DNA of 64,000 nt from Streptomyces sp. yr375. GTDB lineage: Bacteria > Actinomycetota > Actinomycetes > Streptomycetales > Streptomycetaceae. How positions within the stretch are numbered: the first letter of the stretch is position 1; each line of letters opens with the position of its first letter. The notes under the pieces are model-generated. The model ran no database searches. It was not told the DNA's origin and saw only the letters and a list, made by a program, of their open reading frames with translations. The position numbers and the translations under genes were made by a program. Positions 1 to 7,461 of the stretch are shown here, piece after piece. Where the stretch lies: contig NZ_FOFF01000015.1 of NCBI RefSeq assembly GCF_900110755.1, positions 1 to 64,000 on the forward strand, read 5' to 3'.

Positions 1-95
1 TGCGGCCCTGCGGCCCTGCGGCCCTGCGGCCCTGCGGCCCTGCGGCCCTGCGGCCCTGCGGCCCTGCGGCCCTGCGGCCCTGCGGCCCTGCGGCC
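1..95. repeat. 8-bp tandem repeat array
   Basis: Eleven perfect copies of TGCGGCCC plus a 7-nt partial copy, running off the left edge of the window. The unit is not a multiple of three, so a change in copy number would shift frame if any of this is coding. It lies just downstream of the small membrane-protein gene on the minus strand. No gene could be assigned to it. Confidence 0.95.
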
Positions 96-101
96 GTGTC
101 C

Positions 102-347
102 TCAGGGGGCCGTGTCGGGGCCGGGCTTGGTTGTGGAGGTGTGGTGGGACGGGGCGCTTCGTCTGCGTATGGTCCGGGCCGCCACGCCCGTCGCGCCTGC
201 CAGGCAGAGGCCGGCCAGGATGACGGGGATCATCACGAACCACGGCGTTTCCCAGAGGCCGCCCGCGTCGCCTGCGTAGATGACGCCCGCGAGGGTGAAG
301 CAGGCGCCGGCGACCAGCCTGCCGGGCCGGAACTCATGACGCAGCAC
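102..347 (-). CDS. small two-helix membrane protein
   Basis: An 81-residue protein with two hydrophobic segments (about residues 11-25 and 35-57) separated by a short GDAGG loop, then a basic Arg-rich stretch and a Pro/Thr-rich tail. The GTG start lies inside the last 14 bases of the upstream PspC gene, so the two are probably translationally coupled. The family was not recognised. Its position suggests an accessory subunit of the PspC protein, which is inference. Confidence 0.6.
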   Translation of the reverse strand: MLRHEFRPGRLVAGACFTLAGVIYAGDAGGLWETPWFVMIPVILAGLCLAGATGVAARTIRRRSAPSHHTSTTKPGPDTAP

Positions 348-1932
348 GGGCCACCTCCGCCTGTCCGACGCCGACCTGGAGGTCGAGGTCGATGGTCCCG
401 GCGTCCGCCTTGCCCGGGAGCGGCGACAGTGTCACTTCCTTGTGCTTGCCCGGCTCCACATCCACGTCCTTCTTGTCGTCGCCCGGGAGCTGGATGTCTC
501 CCAGCCCCACATCGATCCTCACCTTCACGGTCACGTCCGACGGCACGATCACCCGCAGTCGGCCCGCCCCCACCTCGGCGTTGGTGGTCACCGTCTGCCC
601 CTTGGCCAGGGCCAGCCGGGACAGGTCCAGGGTGCCTGCGCCGGTGCCCAGGTCGTAGGCCGGCCGTACGTCCGCCACCGCCGTGGGCCGCCACGTCGTG
701 TCCCTCCAGTGCGTGCCGATGTCCTTCGGCAGGACGGCCGTGCCGGCCAGCAGGCCCGCCGTGACGATCGCCAGGAACACCGACCCCGCGCCCGTACGCC
801 CGAGGAACGAGCTGACCGCGATGCCCACGCCGAGCACGATGAGCGCTGCCGCCAGGCCGGCCTGCAGACTGGTGCCGAGCGGGTGCTCGTCCCAGGCGAG
901 CCGGGTGACGAGGCCGCCGGCGAGCAGGGCGAGCAGGAAGATCCAGCCGCCTACCCAGCGTGGCCCGCGCGGTTCGGCGTACGGCTCGCGCCGCGTGCGT
1001 ATGTCCTCGGGGCGGCGCGTGTGGCCGGTCAGATCGACGTTGATGGTCGCCGTGATGTCCCGGCTGCCGGACGGCCACGGGCCCCACAGGTAGCCCGTGC
1101 CGCCGTCGTGCGTGCCGTCCTTGACGATGGGGTCGCGCCACCAGGAGGGGTAGGCGGCCGGAACCGGCGGCGCCTGGGCCTCCGGCGGGGCGTCGGCCAC
1201 GGCCTGGGCGGCCAGCGGGTCGGCATCGGAGGAGTCCCGGTGCCGCGACCAGTACCCGGCGCCCGCGAGGAGCAGGGAGACGACGACGGCGAAGGTCAGC
1301 ACGCTGCCGTTGTTCAGCATCGACAGGAACACCCCGCAGCCGACCAGCGCGAACAGCACGGCCGCGAGGGCCTGGCCGTCGACCCGGCCGGTCAGAAGCT
1401 TGCGCACCTCGTTCTGCCCGTCGTCCGCGTACGGGACGAAGAGCCAGGCGAAGCCGTAGAAGATGAGGCCGATGCCGCCGGTCGCGGAGAGCACGGCGAG
1501 CGTGATCCGGAAGATCACCGGGTCCATGTCGCACTGCCGCCCGAGGCCCGCGCACACGCCGGCGAGCATCTTGTGCTCACGATCCCGCCGGAATCTGGGC
1601 GGTGGACCGCCCGCTTCGGTACCGGCGGCCGACTTGTTCCCTGTCCCCGCTCCTTCCTCTTCCGCTGTCCTGTTCCCGGCCCAGGCCCCGGCGGCTGTCG
1701 CGGCCTCGACGGCCGCCTCGGCTGCTGTCCTGTCGTATGTCTTGGCGTCCGCTTGCTCAGATGGGCCGCCTTCCCCTTCTGCGTGGCCTCCCTGTTCTCC
1801 GTGCGCGCCCGCCCGCTCGTGCGCGCACGGCTTCTCACCCGCGGCACCCTGGGCGCCGGGGGACGGGGCGGCCGCGTCGGGCGCGGTGCCCCCGTCGGGC
1901 ACGGCGTCCGCGGCGTGCTGGTGATCTGTCAT
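334..1932 (-). CDS. PspC-domain membrane protein
   Basis: About 532 residues. The first ~110 residues are Ala/Gly/Glu-rich and look disordered. A PspC domain follows (RFRRDREHKMLAGVCAGLG, then the aromatic membrane segment FYGFAWLFVP). Next come several membrane helices, and last a soluble beta-rich domain with repeated Gly/Val strands, like the adhesin-type domain often found C-terminal to PspC in actinobacteria. PspC proteins take part in envelope-stress sensing. The gene is divergent from a histidine kinase that also starts with a PspC domain, so the two probably share one pathway. The ATG at 1932 was chosen because the Ala/Gly-rich extension begins there; a GGAG lies only 2 nt upstream, so the start is uncertain. 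Confidence 0.85.
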   Translation of the reverse strand: MTDHQHAADAVPDGGTAPDAAAPSPGAQGAAGEKPCAHERAGAHGEQGGHAEGEGGPSEQADAKTYDRTAAEAAVEAATAAGAWAGNRTAEEEGAGTGNKSAAGTEAGGPPPRFRRDREHKMLAGVCAGLGRQCDMDPVIFRITLAVLSATGGIGLIFYGFAWLFVPYADDGQNEVRKLLTGRVDGQALAAVLFALVGCGVFLSMLNNGSVLTFAVVVSLLLAGAGYWSRHRDSSDADPLAAQAVADAPPEAQAPPVPAAYPSWWRDPIVKDGTHDGGTGYLWGPWPSGSRDITATINVDLTGHTRRPEDIRTRREPYAEPRGPRWVGGWIFLLALLAGGLVTRLAWDEHPLGTSLQAGLAAALIVLGVGIAVSSFLGRTGAGSVFLAIVTAGLLAGTAVLPKDIGTHWRDTTWRPTAVADVRPAYDLGTGAGTLDLSRLALAKGQTVTTNAEVGAGRLRVIVPSDVTVKVRIDVGLGDIQLPGDDKKDVDVEPGKHKEVTLSPLPGKADAGTIDLDLQVGVGQAEVARAAS

Positions 1933-1988
1933 GACTCCATGGTGGCGGGCGAGCCGCCCTCGCGGCAGTCGGGATGACCCTGGTCGGA

Positions 1989-2077
1989 CCCTGATATCGG
2001 CCCTGACCCGGGGCCGGGGAGGTGTTCGACCTGGAAGGGCTCCGAAGATCAGGGGCGTCTCGGGGACGAACCCTGAT
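1989..2077. promoter_or_regulatory. CCCTGAT boxes between divergent PspC genes
   Basis: The motif CCCTGAT occurs at 1989-1995 and 2071-2077 and in inverted orientation (ATCAGGG) at 2048-2054, with a near copy CCCTGAC at 2001-2007. The 2048/2071 pair forms an inverted repeat. This is a plausible autoregulatory operator for the adjacent NarL-type regulator, inferred from position and symmetry only. Confidence 0.4.
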
Positions 2078-2111
2078 GCCCGGCACCGGACCCCGTGGAA
2101 CCATCGTTGAC

Positions 2112-3404
2112 ATGCCGGAAGCCGTAGCAGCGCCACTCGTCGAACCGCGGCCGCCGCGCAAGCTCTACCGCAGCAGCGATGGACGCTGGCTGGGTGGCGT
2201 GGCGCGGGGGCTCGCCGGGCATCTCGGGCTGCCCGTCGTGTGGGTGCGGCTCGTCTTCGCCGGCCTGTTCATGGCGGACGGCCTCGGTGCCCTGCTCTAC
2301 GCGGCCTTCTGGTTCTTCGTGCCGCTCGGGATCGGCGGTGTCGGCGACCAGAAGCCGCCGGCGTTCGTCGCCACCGAGACGGCTCCCGACGGCCGTCGCA
2401 GACTCGTCGCCCGCAAGCCGGACAAGGGGCAGATCGTCGCCCTGCTCCTCATGGTCGTCGTTGCCATGGTCTTCGTGGGCAACGTGAATCTGGGCAGCGG
2501 TGCCAAGGCGTATCTGCTGCCCGCCGTTCTCGTCGGCGCGGGCGTCGCCCTCGTCTGGCGCCAGGCGGACAACGCGCGCCGGGCCCGCTGGGTCGAGGCC
2601 GGCCGCAGACGTCGTACGCTCACGCTCCTGCGCGCGGGCGCCGGAGTCCTGCTGGTCACCGCCGGGGTCTCCGGCACCTTCGTCCTACAGGGCTCCGCCG
2701 CCCACCTCGGTTCCGTACTGCAGGCGGCCCTCGCCGTGATCGTCGGCATCACGCTCCTCGCCGGTCCCTACCTGGTGCGCATGACGCAGGATCTCTCCGA
2801 GGAGCGCCTGATGCGCATCCGCGCTCAGGAACGCGCGGAGGTCGCCGCCCATGTCCACGACTCGGTGCTGCACACCCTGACCCTGATCCAGCGCAACGCG
2901 GAGAACGCCGGCGAGGTGCGCCGCCTCGCCCGCGCCCAGGAGCGCGACCTGCGCACCTGGCTCTACAAACCCGAGGGCACCGGAAAGGAGGAGGCCGACG
3001 AGCCGACCACGGTCGCCGACGCGGTGCGGCGCAACGCCGCCGAGGTCGAGGACAAGCACGGCGTCCCCATCGAGGTCGTGGTCGTCGGGGACTGCCCGCT
3101 CGACGAACGGATCGGCGCACAGATGCAGGCCGCGCGTGAAGCGATGGTGAACGCGGCCAAGTACGGTGGCGACGGCGGCGCCGTGCAGGTCTACGCCGAA
3201 GTCGAGGGCAGGACGGTCTTCGTGTCCGTCCGGGACCGTGGGCCCGGCTTCGACTTCGAGTCGATACCCGCCGACCGCATGGGCGTTAGAGAATCGATCA
3301 TCGGCCGCATGGAGCGCCACGGCGGCACGGCGCGGCTGCGGGCGGTCCCCGGCGGCGGCACGGAGGTCGAGCTGGAGATGGAGAGGGCGGAGAAGACGTC
3401 ATGA
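2112..3404 (+). CDS. PspC-domain sensor histidine kinase
   Basis: A 430-residue kinase. Residues 16-75 form a PspC domain (RKLYRSSDGRWLGGVARGLAG). Four or so further membrane helices lie between about 107 and 222. A NarL-type dimerisation/phosphoacceptor region follows (AAHVHDSVLHTL, likely phospho-His 249), then an HATPase domain with the N box EAMVNAAKYGG and G box RDRGPGFDF. It should sense an envelope signal through the membrane part and phosphorylate the regulator encoded 4 bp inside its 3' end (ATGA overlap at 3401). An in-frame ATG at 2073 is an alternative start; 2112 was chosen because the PspC core follows soon after. Confidence 0.9.
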   Translation: MPEAVAAPLVEPRPPRKLYRSSDGRWLGGVARGLAGHLGLPVVWVRLVFAGLFMADGLGALLYAAFWFFVPLGIGGVGDQKPPAFVATETAPDGRRRLVARKPDKGQIVALLLMVVVAMVFVGNVNLGSGAKAYLLPAVLVGAGVALVWRQADNARRARWVEAGRRRRTLTLLRAGAGVLLVTAGVSGTFVLQGSAAHLGSVLQAALAVIVGITLLAGPYLVRMTQDLSEERLMRIRAQERAEVAAHVHDSVLHTLTLIQRNAENAGEVRRLARAQERDLRTWLYKPEGTGKEEADEPTTVADAVRRNAAEVEDKHGVPIEVVVVGDCPLDERIGAQMQAAREAMVNAAKYGGDGGAVQVYAEVEGRTVFVSVRDRGPGFDFESIPADRMGVRESIIGRMERHGGTARLRAVPGGGTEVELEMERAEKTS

Positions 3405-4309
3405 GCGATCCGACCGAGACGACCGACACGAACGATCAGACCGACACGAACGATCCGACCGAGACGACCGACACGAACGATCAGACCGACACGAACGATC
3501 CGACTGAGACGACCGACACGACTGACACGCACGAGGCGACCGACGCGCACGGTGCGAAGGGCGCGGTGGGAGCAGCCGGAGCGGGGGGAGTTGTGGAGTC
3601 GGCCGAGGCGGCGAAGGGTCTCGGCGGTGGCAGCGGTGGCAGCGGTGGGCGCCAGGTGCGTGTGGTCCTTGTCGACGACCACCGTATGTTCCGTACGGGC
3701 GTGCAGGCCGAGATCGGCCAGACCGAGCAGACCGGCGTCGAGGTCGTCGGGGAGGCGGCGGACGTCGACCAGGCGGTCACGGTCATCACCGCGACCCGGC
3801 CCGAGGTCGTCCTGCTCGACGTCCATCTGCCGGGCGGCGGCGGGGTCGAAGTGCTGCGGCGCTGCGCCCCGTTGATGGCCGACGCCGAGCAGCCGGTGCG
3901 TTTCCTCGCACTGTCCGTGTCGGACGCGGCGGAGGACGTCATCGGGGTGATCCGGGGCGGCGCCCGGGGCTATGTCACCAAGACGATCACCGGCACCGAC
4001 CTGGTCGACTCCATCTTCCGGGTGCAGGAGGGCGACGCGGTGTTCTCGCCTCGCCTCGCCGGGTTCGTCCTCGACGCCTTCGCCTCGACCGACGCCCCGC
4101 CGGTCGACGAGGACCTCGACCGTCTCACCCAGCGCGAGCGCGAGGTTCTGCGGCTCATCGCCCGTGGCTATGCCTACAAGGAGATCGCCAAGCAGCTCTT
4201 CATCTCCGTCAAGACGGTCGAGTCGCATGTCTCGGCGGTGCTGCGCAAGCTCCAACTGTCCAACCGTCACGAACTGACCCGGTGGGCGACGGCACGGCGG
4301 CTGGTGTGA
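3401..4309 (+). CDS. NarL/FixJ-family response regulator with repeat-built N-terminus
   Basis: 302 residues. The receiver domain starts only near residue 86 (VRVVLVDDHRMFRTG), with acidic Asp92/93 and phosphoacceptor Asp140 (VVLLDVHLPGG). The LuxR-type HTH lies at about 236-295 (LTQREREVLRLIARG, then SVKTVESHVSAVLRKL). It is the partner of the kinase just upstream (4-bp overlap). The first ~45 residues are a Thr/Asp/Asn repeat of no known function, far longer than in usual family members, and are encoded by a 45-bp tandem repeat. The core function is secure; the role of the extension is unknown. Confidence 0.92.
   Translation: MSDPTETTDTNDQTDTNDPTETTDTNDQTDTNDPTETTDTTDTHEATDAHGAKGAVGAAGAGGVVESAEAAKGLGGGSGGSGGRQVRVVLVDDHRMFRTGVQAEIGQTEQTGVEVVGEAADVDQAVTVITATRPEVVLLDVHLPGGGGVEVLRRCAPLMADAEQPVRFLALSVSDAAEDVIGVIRGGARGYVTKTITGTDLVDSIFRVQEGDAVFSPRLAGFVLDAFASTDAPPVDEDLDRLTQREREVLRLIARGYAYKEIAKQLFISVKTVESHVSAVLRKLQLSNRHELTRWATARRLV
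3407..3524 (+). repeat. 45-bp in-frame tandem repeat
   Basis: Two identical 45-bp units (3407-3451, 3452-3496) and a partial third inside the start of the response-regulator gene, encoding DPTETTDTNDQTDTN per unit. There is internal substructure around GACCGACACGAACGA. Because 45 is divisible by three, copy-number changes would lengthen or shorten the N-terminus without a frameshift. Confidence 0.95.
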
Positions 4310-4347
4310 ACGGGGGCCTCGCAGCAGCCGGGTTCACGCCACCGGGT

Positions 4348-5427
4348 TCACACCACCCGGGTCGCGCCGGCGAACGGCATCTCGTCGATCGGCGCCACGC
4401 GCACCGGAGCCGACGGGTTCGGGGCGTGGATCATCTGGCCGTTGCCGATGTAGAGGCCGACATGGGTGATGCCGGAGTAGAAGAACACCAGGTCGCCCGG
4501 GAGGAGTTCGGAGCGGGAGACGCGCTGGCCGGCGCCGATCTGGGCGTAGGTGGTGCGGGGGAGGGAGACGCCGGCGGAGCGGTACGAGGCCAGGACGAGC
4601 CCCGAGCAGTCGAAGGCGTTCGGCCCGGTCGCGCCCCACACATAGGGGCTGCCGAGCTTGGAGTAGGCATAGGAAACGGCGGCCGCCGCACGGGAGTTGG
4701 GGGCGTCGGCGGTGGCGGAGCCGGGTGCGGGGAGGCCGGTGCGGCCGTCTGTCGAAGCGCGTGAGGCGCGGTCGCCCGTGGGGGTGGCGACGTCTCCCTC
4801 GCCGATCCGGGAGCGTTCCGCCGCCGTCAGCCGGGACAGCAGGCGGCGGGCCGCGTCCAGTTTGCCGGTGATCGTTTTCTTGTGCGCGTTCAGTTCGGCC
4901 TGACGTGTCCTGAGAGAGGCCAGCTCGACGTGGGCGGCGCCGCGCAACTGCTCGATCTCGCGCAGTTGTCCGCGGAACCGGGTGACGGCGGCGGACTGGC
5001 GGTCGCCGGCCCGTTCGGCGAAGGCGGCGCCGTCGAGGTACTGGTCGGGGTCGTCGGAGAGCGCCAACTGCACAGAGGGGTCGAGTCCGCTGCTGCGGTA
5101 CTGCGCCGCCGCCATCGAACCCAGCGCCTCCCGCGCCGAGTTCAGCTTCTCCTCCTTGCGGGCCGCCTCGTCGCGCAGGTTCTTCAGCCGCTGCTCGGCA
5201 GCCGTCGCCTTCTCCTGGGCGCCGTTGTACTTCTCGGTGGCTTCCTCCGCCTCCTGGTACAGCTTGGCGACCTTGGCCTTGACCTGGGCCGGAGTCAGGT
5301 TCGGCTCGGCCTGTCCGGTCCCGTCGAAGGCCGTCGCCGTTGCCGCTCCCGCGAGGGCGAGCGTGAACGCCGTACGGGCCGTCTGGCCGCCGAGCGAGCG
5401 CTGTCGGGGCTTGCGGTGCGCTGCCAC
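4348..5427 (-). CDS. secreted NlpC/P60 peptidoglycan endopeptidase
   Basis: About 359 residues. The N-terminal signal segment (RTAFTLALAGAATATA) is followed by long coiled coils (residues ~45-130 and 150-210), a Pro/Ala linker, and an NlpC/P60 domain from ~255. The catalytic triad is intact: Cys274 in FDCSGLV, His322 in THVGLYIGNG and His334 in MIHAP. The family cleaves D-Glu-meso-DAP-type stem-peptide bonds outside the membrane. A GTG at 5427 was chosen because the basic signal sequence begins there; GTG at 5439 is too close to the GAAAGGA element. The gene is convergent with the regulator gene, 38 bp away. Confidence 0.9.
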   Translation of the reverse strand: MAAHRKPRQRSLGGQTARTAFTLALAGAATATAFDGTGQAEPNLTPAQVKAKVAKLYQEAEEATEKYNGAQEKATAAEQRLKNLRDEAARKEEKLNSAREALGSMAAAQYRSSGLDPSVQLALSDDPDQYLDGAAFAERAGDRQSAAVTRFRGQLREIEQLRGAAHVELASLRTRQAELNAHKKTITGKLDAARRLLSRLTAAERSRIGEGDVATPTGDRASRASTDGRTGLPAPGSATADAPNSRAAAAVSYAYSKLGSPYVWGATGPNAFDCSGLVLASYRSAGVSLPRTTYAQIGAGQRVSRSELLPGDLVFFYSGITHVGLYIGNGQMIHAPNPSAPVRVAPIDEMPFAGATRVV

Positions 5428-5920
5428 GTGGGACTGCACGTCCTTTCGTACGACCGCCTTGTCCGTCCGCAGGCCTGCCGGGTGACCGCCGGGGGAGCGG
5501 GCGGGCGGCCTGGGGGAGCGGCTGACGCGTCCGGCGGCGGCCCGCACAGGGGAGGCGGGCCGCCGCCGGACTTCTCGGCGGTGGTGGCCGACTGCCGCCC
5601 CTGGTCCGGGCGGCGGTGGGGAGCCGGTCACCTGGGGGAGGACGCTAGGCCCGGTTATGTCGGGTCGGTAACGCGAAGTACGGAAGTGACGCGAGCGGAC
5701 TGCCGGGTGACCGGATGTGTTCGACAATCCGGGCCGGGCGCGTCGGGTTCGCACGGCGCTGACCGAAGCGGTGATTTCGGGACATCGCCGTGGGGCGGGT
5801 GCTATGGAGCGCATATATCTAAGTGCCGCCGGGCGGCCCCCTTTCGCGGGGCTGTCACGTAAGGGATGAGGGAGGGCCGGTGTCGGGTGAGGTGGAGGGG
5901 GCTGATTAGCATCCGGCCTT
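5428..5920. other. long intergenic leader region
   Basis: No gene is seen. On the minus strand a TAGCGT-like -10 (5642-5647) would give a leader of about 200 nt for the NlpC gene. Within it, 5530-5545 and 5555-5570 form a perfect 16-bp hairpin (TCCGGCGGCGGCCCGC and its complement). The leader length resembles that of the c-di-AMP-riboswitch leader at 8.7 kb, but the aptamer's conserved blocks are not convincingly present. Confidence 0.5.
5907..5912 (+). promoter_or_regulatory. -10 element for a probable leaderless transcript
   Basis: TAGCAT ends 8 nt before the ATG at 5921, so transcription would begin at or near the start codon. No clear -35 is visible, and the only purine-rich stretch (5889-5901) is about 20 nt away, too far to serve as a ribosome site. 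Confidence 0.4.
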
Positions 5921-6274
5921 ATGGGCGTACTCATCCACCTTTTCGTCGGCCTGCACATCATCGGCATCGCCGCGCTCCTGGGCGGCTTCCTCACACAGAT
6001 GAAGGTGATGGGCCAGGGAACGGCCCGTTTCGTTCCCGCGATGCTGCACGGCGCGGCGACGATGCTGGTCACCGGCATGATCCTGGTCGGCCTCAACCAG
6101 GCGGACGACCAGCCCGTCAACGCCGTGAAGATCGGCGTGAAGCTGGCCCTGCTGATCGTGATCCTCGGCCTCGTCTATGTGAAGCGGGACGACGAGACGG
6201 TGGAGAAGCCCCTGTTCGGCCTGGTCGGACTGCTGACCATCGCGAACATCTTCATCGCGGTGCTCTGGACCTGA
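5921..6274 (+). CDS. small integral membrane protein
   Basis: 117 residues forming four hydrophobic helices (about 4-24, 40-60, 72-88, 96-115). A short DDQPVN loop and a charged KRDDETVEK loop separate them. There is no catalytic motif. This type of hypothetical protein is common next to NlpC/P60 genes in Streptomyces (from memory). The last 23 bases overlap the 3' end of the convergent TDT-transporter gene, so the transcripts are antisense to each other at their ends. Confidence 0.75.
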   Translation: MGVLIHLFVGLHIIGIAALLGGFLTQMKVMGQGTARFVPAMLHGAATMLVTGMILVGLNQADDQPVNAVKIGVKLALLIVILGLVYVKRDDETVEKPLFGLVGLLTIANIFIAVLWT

Positions 6275-7307
6275 CGGCTGCCAGGGCTGCGGCCAGCGCC
6301 GCCGCGGCCACGGTCAGCCACGCCGCCACCGCCACCCACAGCAGCACCTGCCCCGGCCCCTTCAGCGACGGGACGTCGACGGCGGCGGCCACGGACAGGG
6401 TCGCCGCCGCGGTCATCGCCATCGGGAACACCGTCGCCCAGCGGCGCACGTCGTAGCGCGGCCGCGGCCAGCGTGCCTCGGCGACGAGCAGGACGGCGTA
6501 CCAGGCCAGGCCGAGCACCAGCAGGGCGACGGTCGTCGCGCGCAGGACGCCTGTGTCGTCGGCGTTCCACAGGTACAGGCCGCCGTCGTCGGCCGCGAGG
6601 AGTTTCGCCCCGGCGAGCGCCGAGACGGCGAGGGCGCCGCCCGCGATCCACTGGTCCCCGGCGCCCTCGGCCACCTGGCGCGGGTCGAAAAGGGCCAGGG
6701 CGACGCCGTAGAACAGGATGCCGAGCCAGAACAGTACGAGCGCGGTGTGTGCCGGCCAGGCCACCGATTCCGCCTCGGCGAGGACCGCGGCGAGCACGGC
6801 GAGGCCCTGCGTGGCCACGCAGCACAGGAACACCGTCCCTGGCATGCTTCGCTGCCACTGTCGGACGACGGGCCCGGTCAGGGTCACCACGGTCACTGTT
6901 ACGGTCACGAGCAGTACGGGCCACAGCGCCGCCGCCAGCGCCAGCAGCGCCTCGGCCAGGGGCTGCCTGCCGAGCGCAGAGACGCCCACGCCGAGCACGG
7001 TCGTCGCCGCCACGGCGGTCAGCGCCCCCGGCGTGCCGGCCGCCGCCAGCCACCGCTCGCGCGCCCACAGCAGCCGGACGACGAAGTCCGCCGCCAGCGC
7101 CAGCCAGGCGGCGCCCGTCATGGCCAGCGTGACGCGGAACAGCACCTCGTACCCCGTGAGGTGCAGCCCGACCGACACGATCCCGGTCGCCATCACCGCC
7201 GCCCCGGCCGCCGGCGGCCTCCGCACCCACCAGAGACGGAGCGGGGAGCCGCCAGGAGGGGGCGTGGGAGGGGGCGTGGGGGAGGGAGGAGCAGCGGAGC
7301 CGGGCAT
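6252..7307 (-). CDS. TDT-family (TehA/C4-dicarboxylate type) transporter
   Basis: 351 residues with about ten membrane helices. After a Pro-rich N-terminus comes the family's opening signature (AAVMATGIVSVGLHLTG), followed by regularly spaced helices to the end. TDT proteins move dicarboxylates, sulfite or tellurite-related anions, or act as anion channels; the substrate cannot be read from the sequence. The start at 7307 lies just before the Pro-rich segment and has no Shine-Dalgarno. The 3' end overlaps the neighbouring small membrane-protein gene. Confidence 0.75.
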   Translation of the reverse strand: MPGSAAPPSPTPPPTPPPGGSPLRLWWVRRPPAAGAAVMATGIVSVGLHLTGYEVLFRVTLAMTGAAWLALAADFVVRLLWARERWLAAAGTPGALTAVAATTVLGVGVSALGRQPLAEALLALAAALWPVLLVTVTVTVVTLTGPVVRQWQRSMPGTVFLCCVATQGLAVLAAVLAEAESVAWPAHTALVLFWLGILFYGVALALFDPRQVAEGAGDQWIAGGALAVSALAGAKLLAADDGGLYLWNADDTGVLRATTVALLVLGLAWYAVLLVAEARWPRPRYDVRRWATVFPMAMTAAATLSVAAAVDVPSLKGPGQVLLWVAVAAWLTVAAAALAAALAAVRSRAPR

Positions 7308-7313
7308 GCGCCG

Positions 7314-7319
7314 ATGCTA
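7314..7319 (-). promoter_or_regulatory. -10 element, probable leaderless start
   Basis: On the minus strand TAGCAT lies 6 nt before the ATG of the TDT-transporter gene, so the mRNA probably starts at the AUG. No -35 consensus was found. Confidence 0.4.
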
Positions 7320-7461
7320 GGGAGCACGCTGTGCCCTGCGGGCGGGGCACGCGCGCGTGCGGGCAGAAATACGCGCGGCCGACGCCCCGAGCGGCCCCAC
7401 CGCCCGCCTCCGCCTTACGCTTCACGCCTCCGAACATGCGCCCACGCGCGCGTGCGTGCTC

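Noticed and set aside
2022..3140. Long alternative frames across the kinase and many other genes on either strand
   Set aside because: They are frame shadows from high GC content: Arg/Pro/Ala-rich, without domain motifs or ribosome sites, and overlapped by genes with clear families.
5440..5640. A second c-di-AMP riboswitch upstream of the intact NlpC/P60 gene
   Set aside because: Leader length and pieces such as GGTGACCGG and CACCCGGCAGGC are suggestive, but the GGGGACCC and GTAGGGC blocks are missing. Recorded only as an intergenic leader with a strong hairpin.
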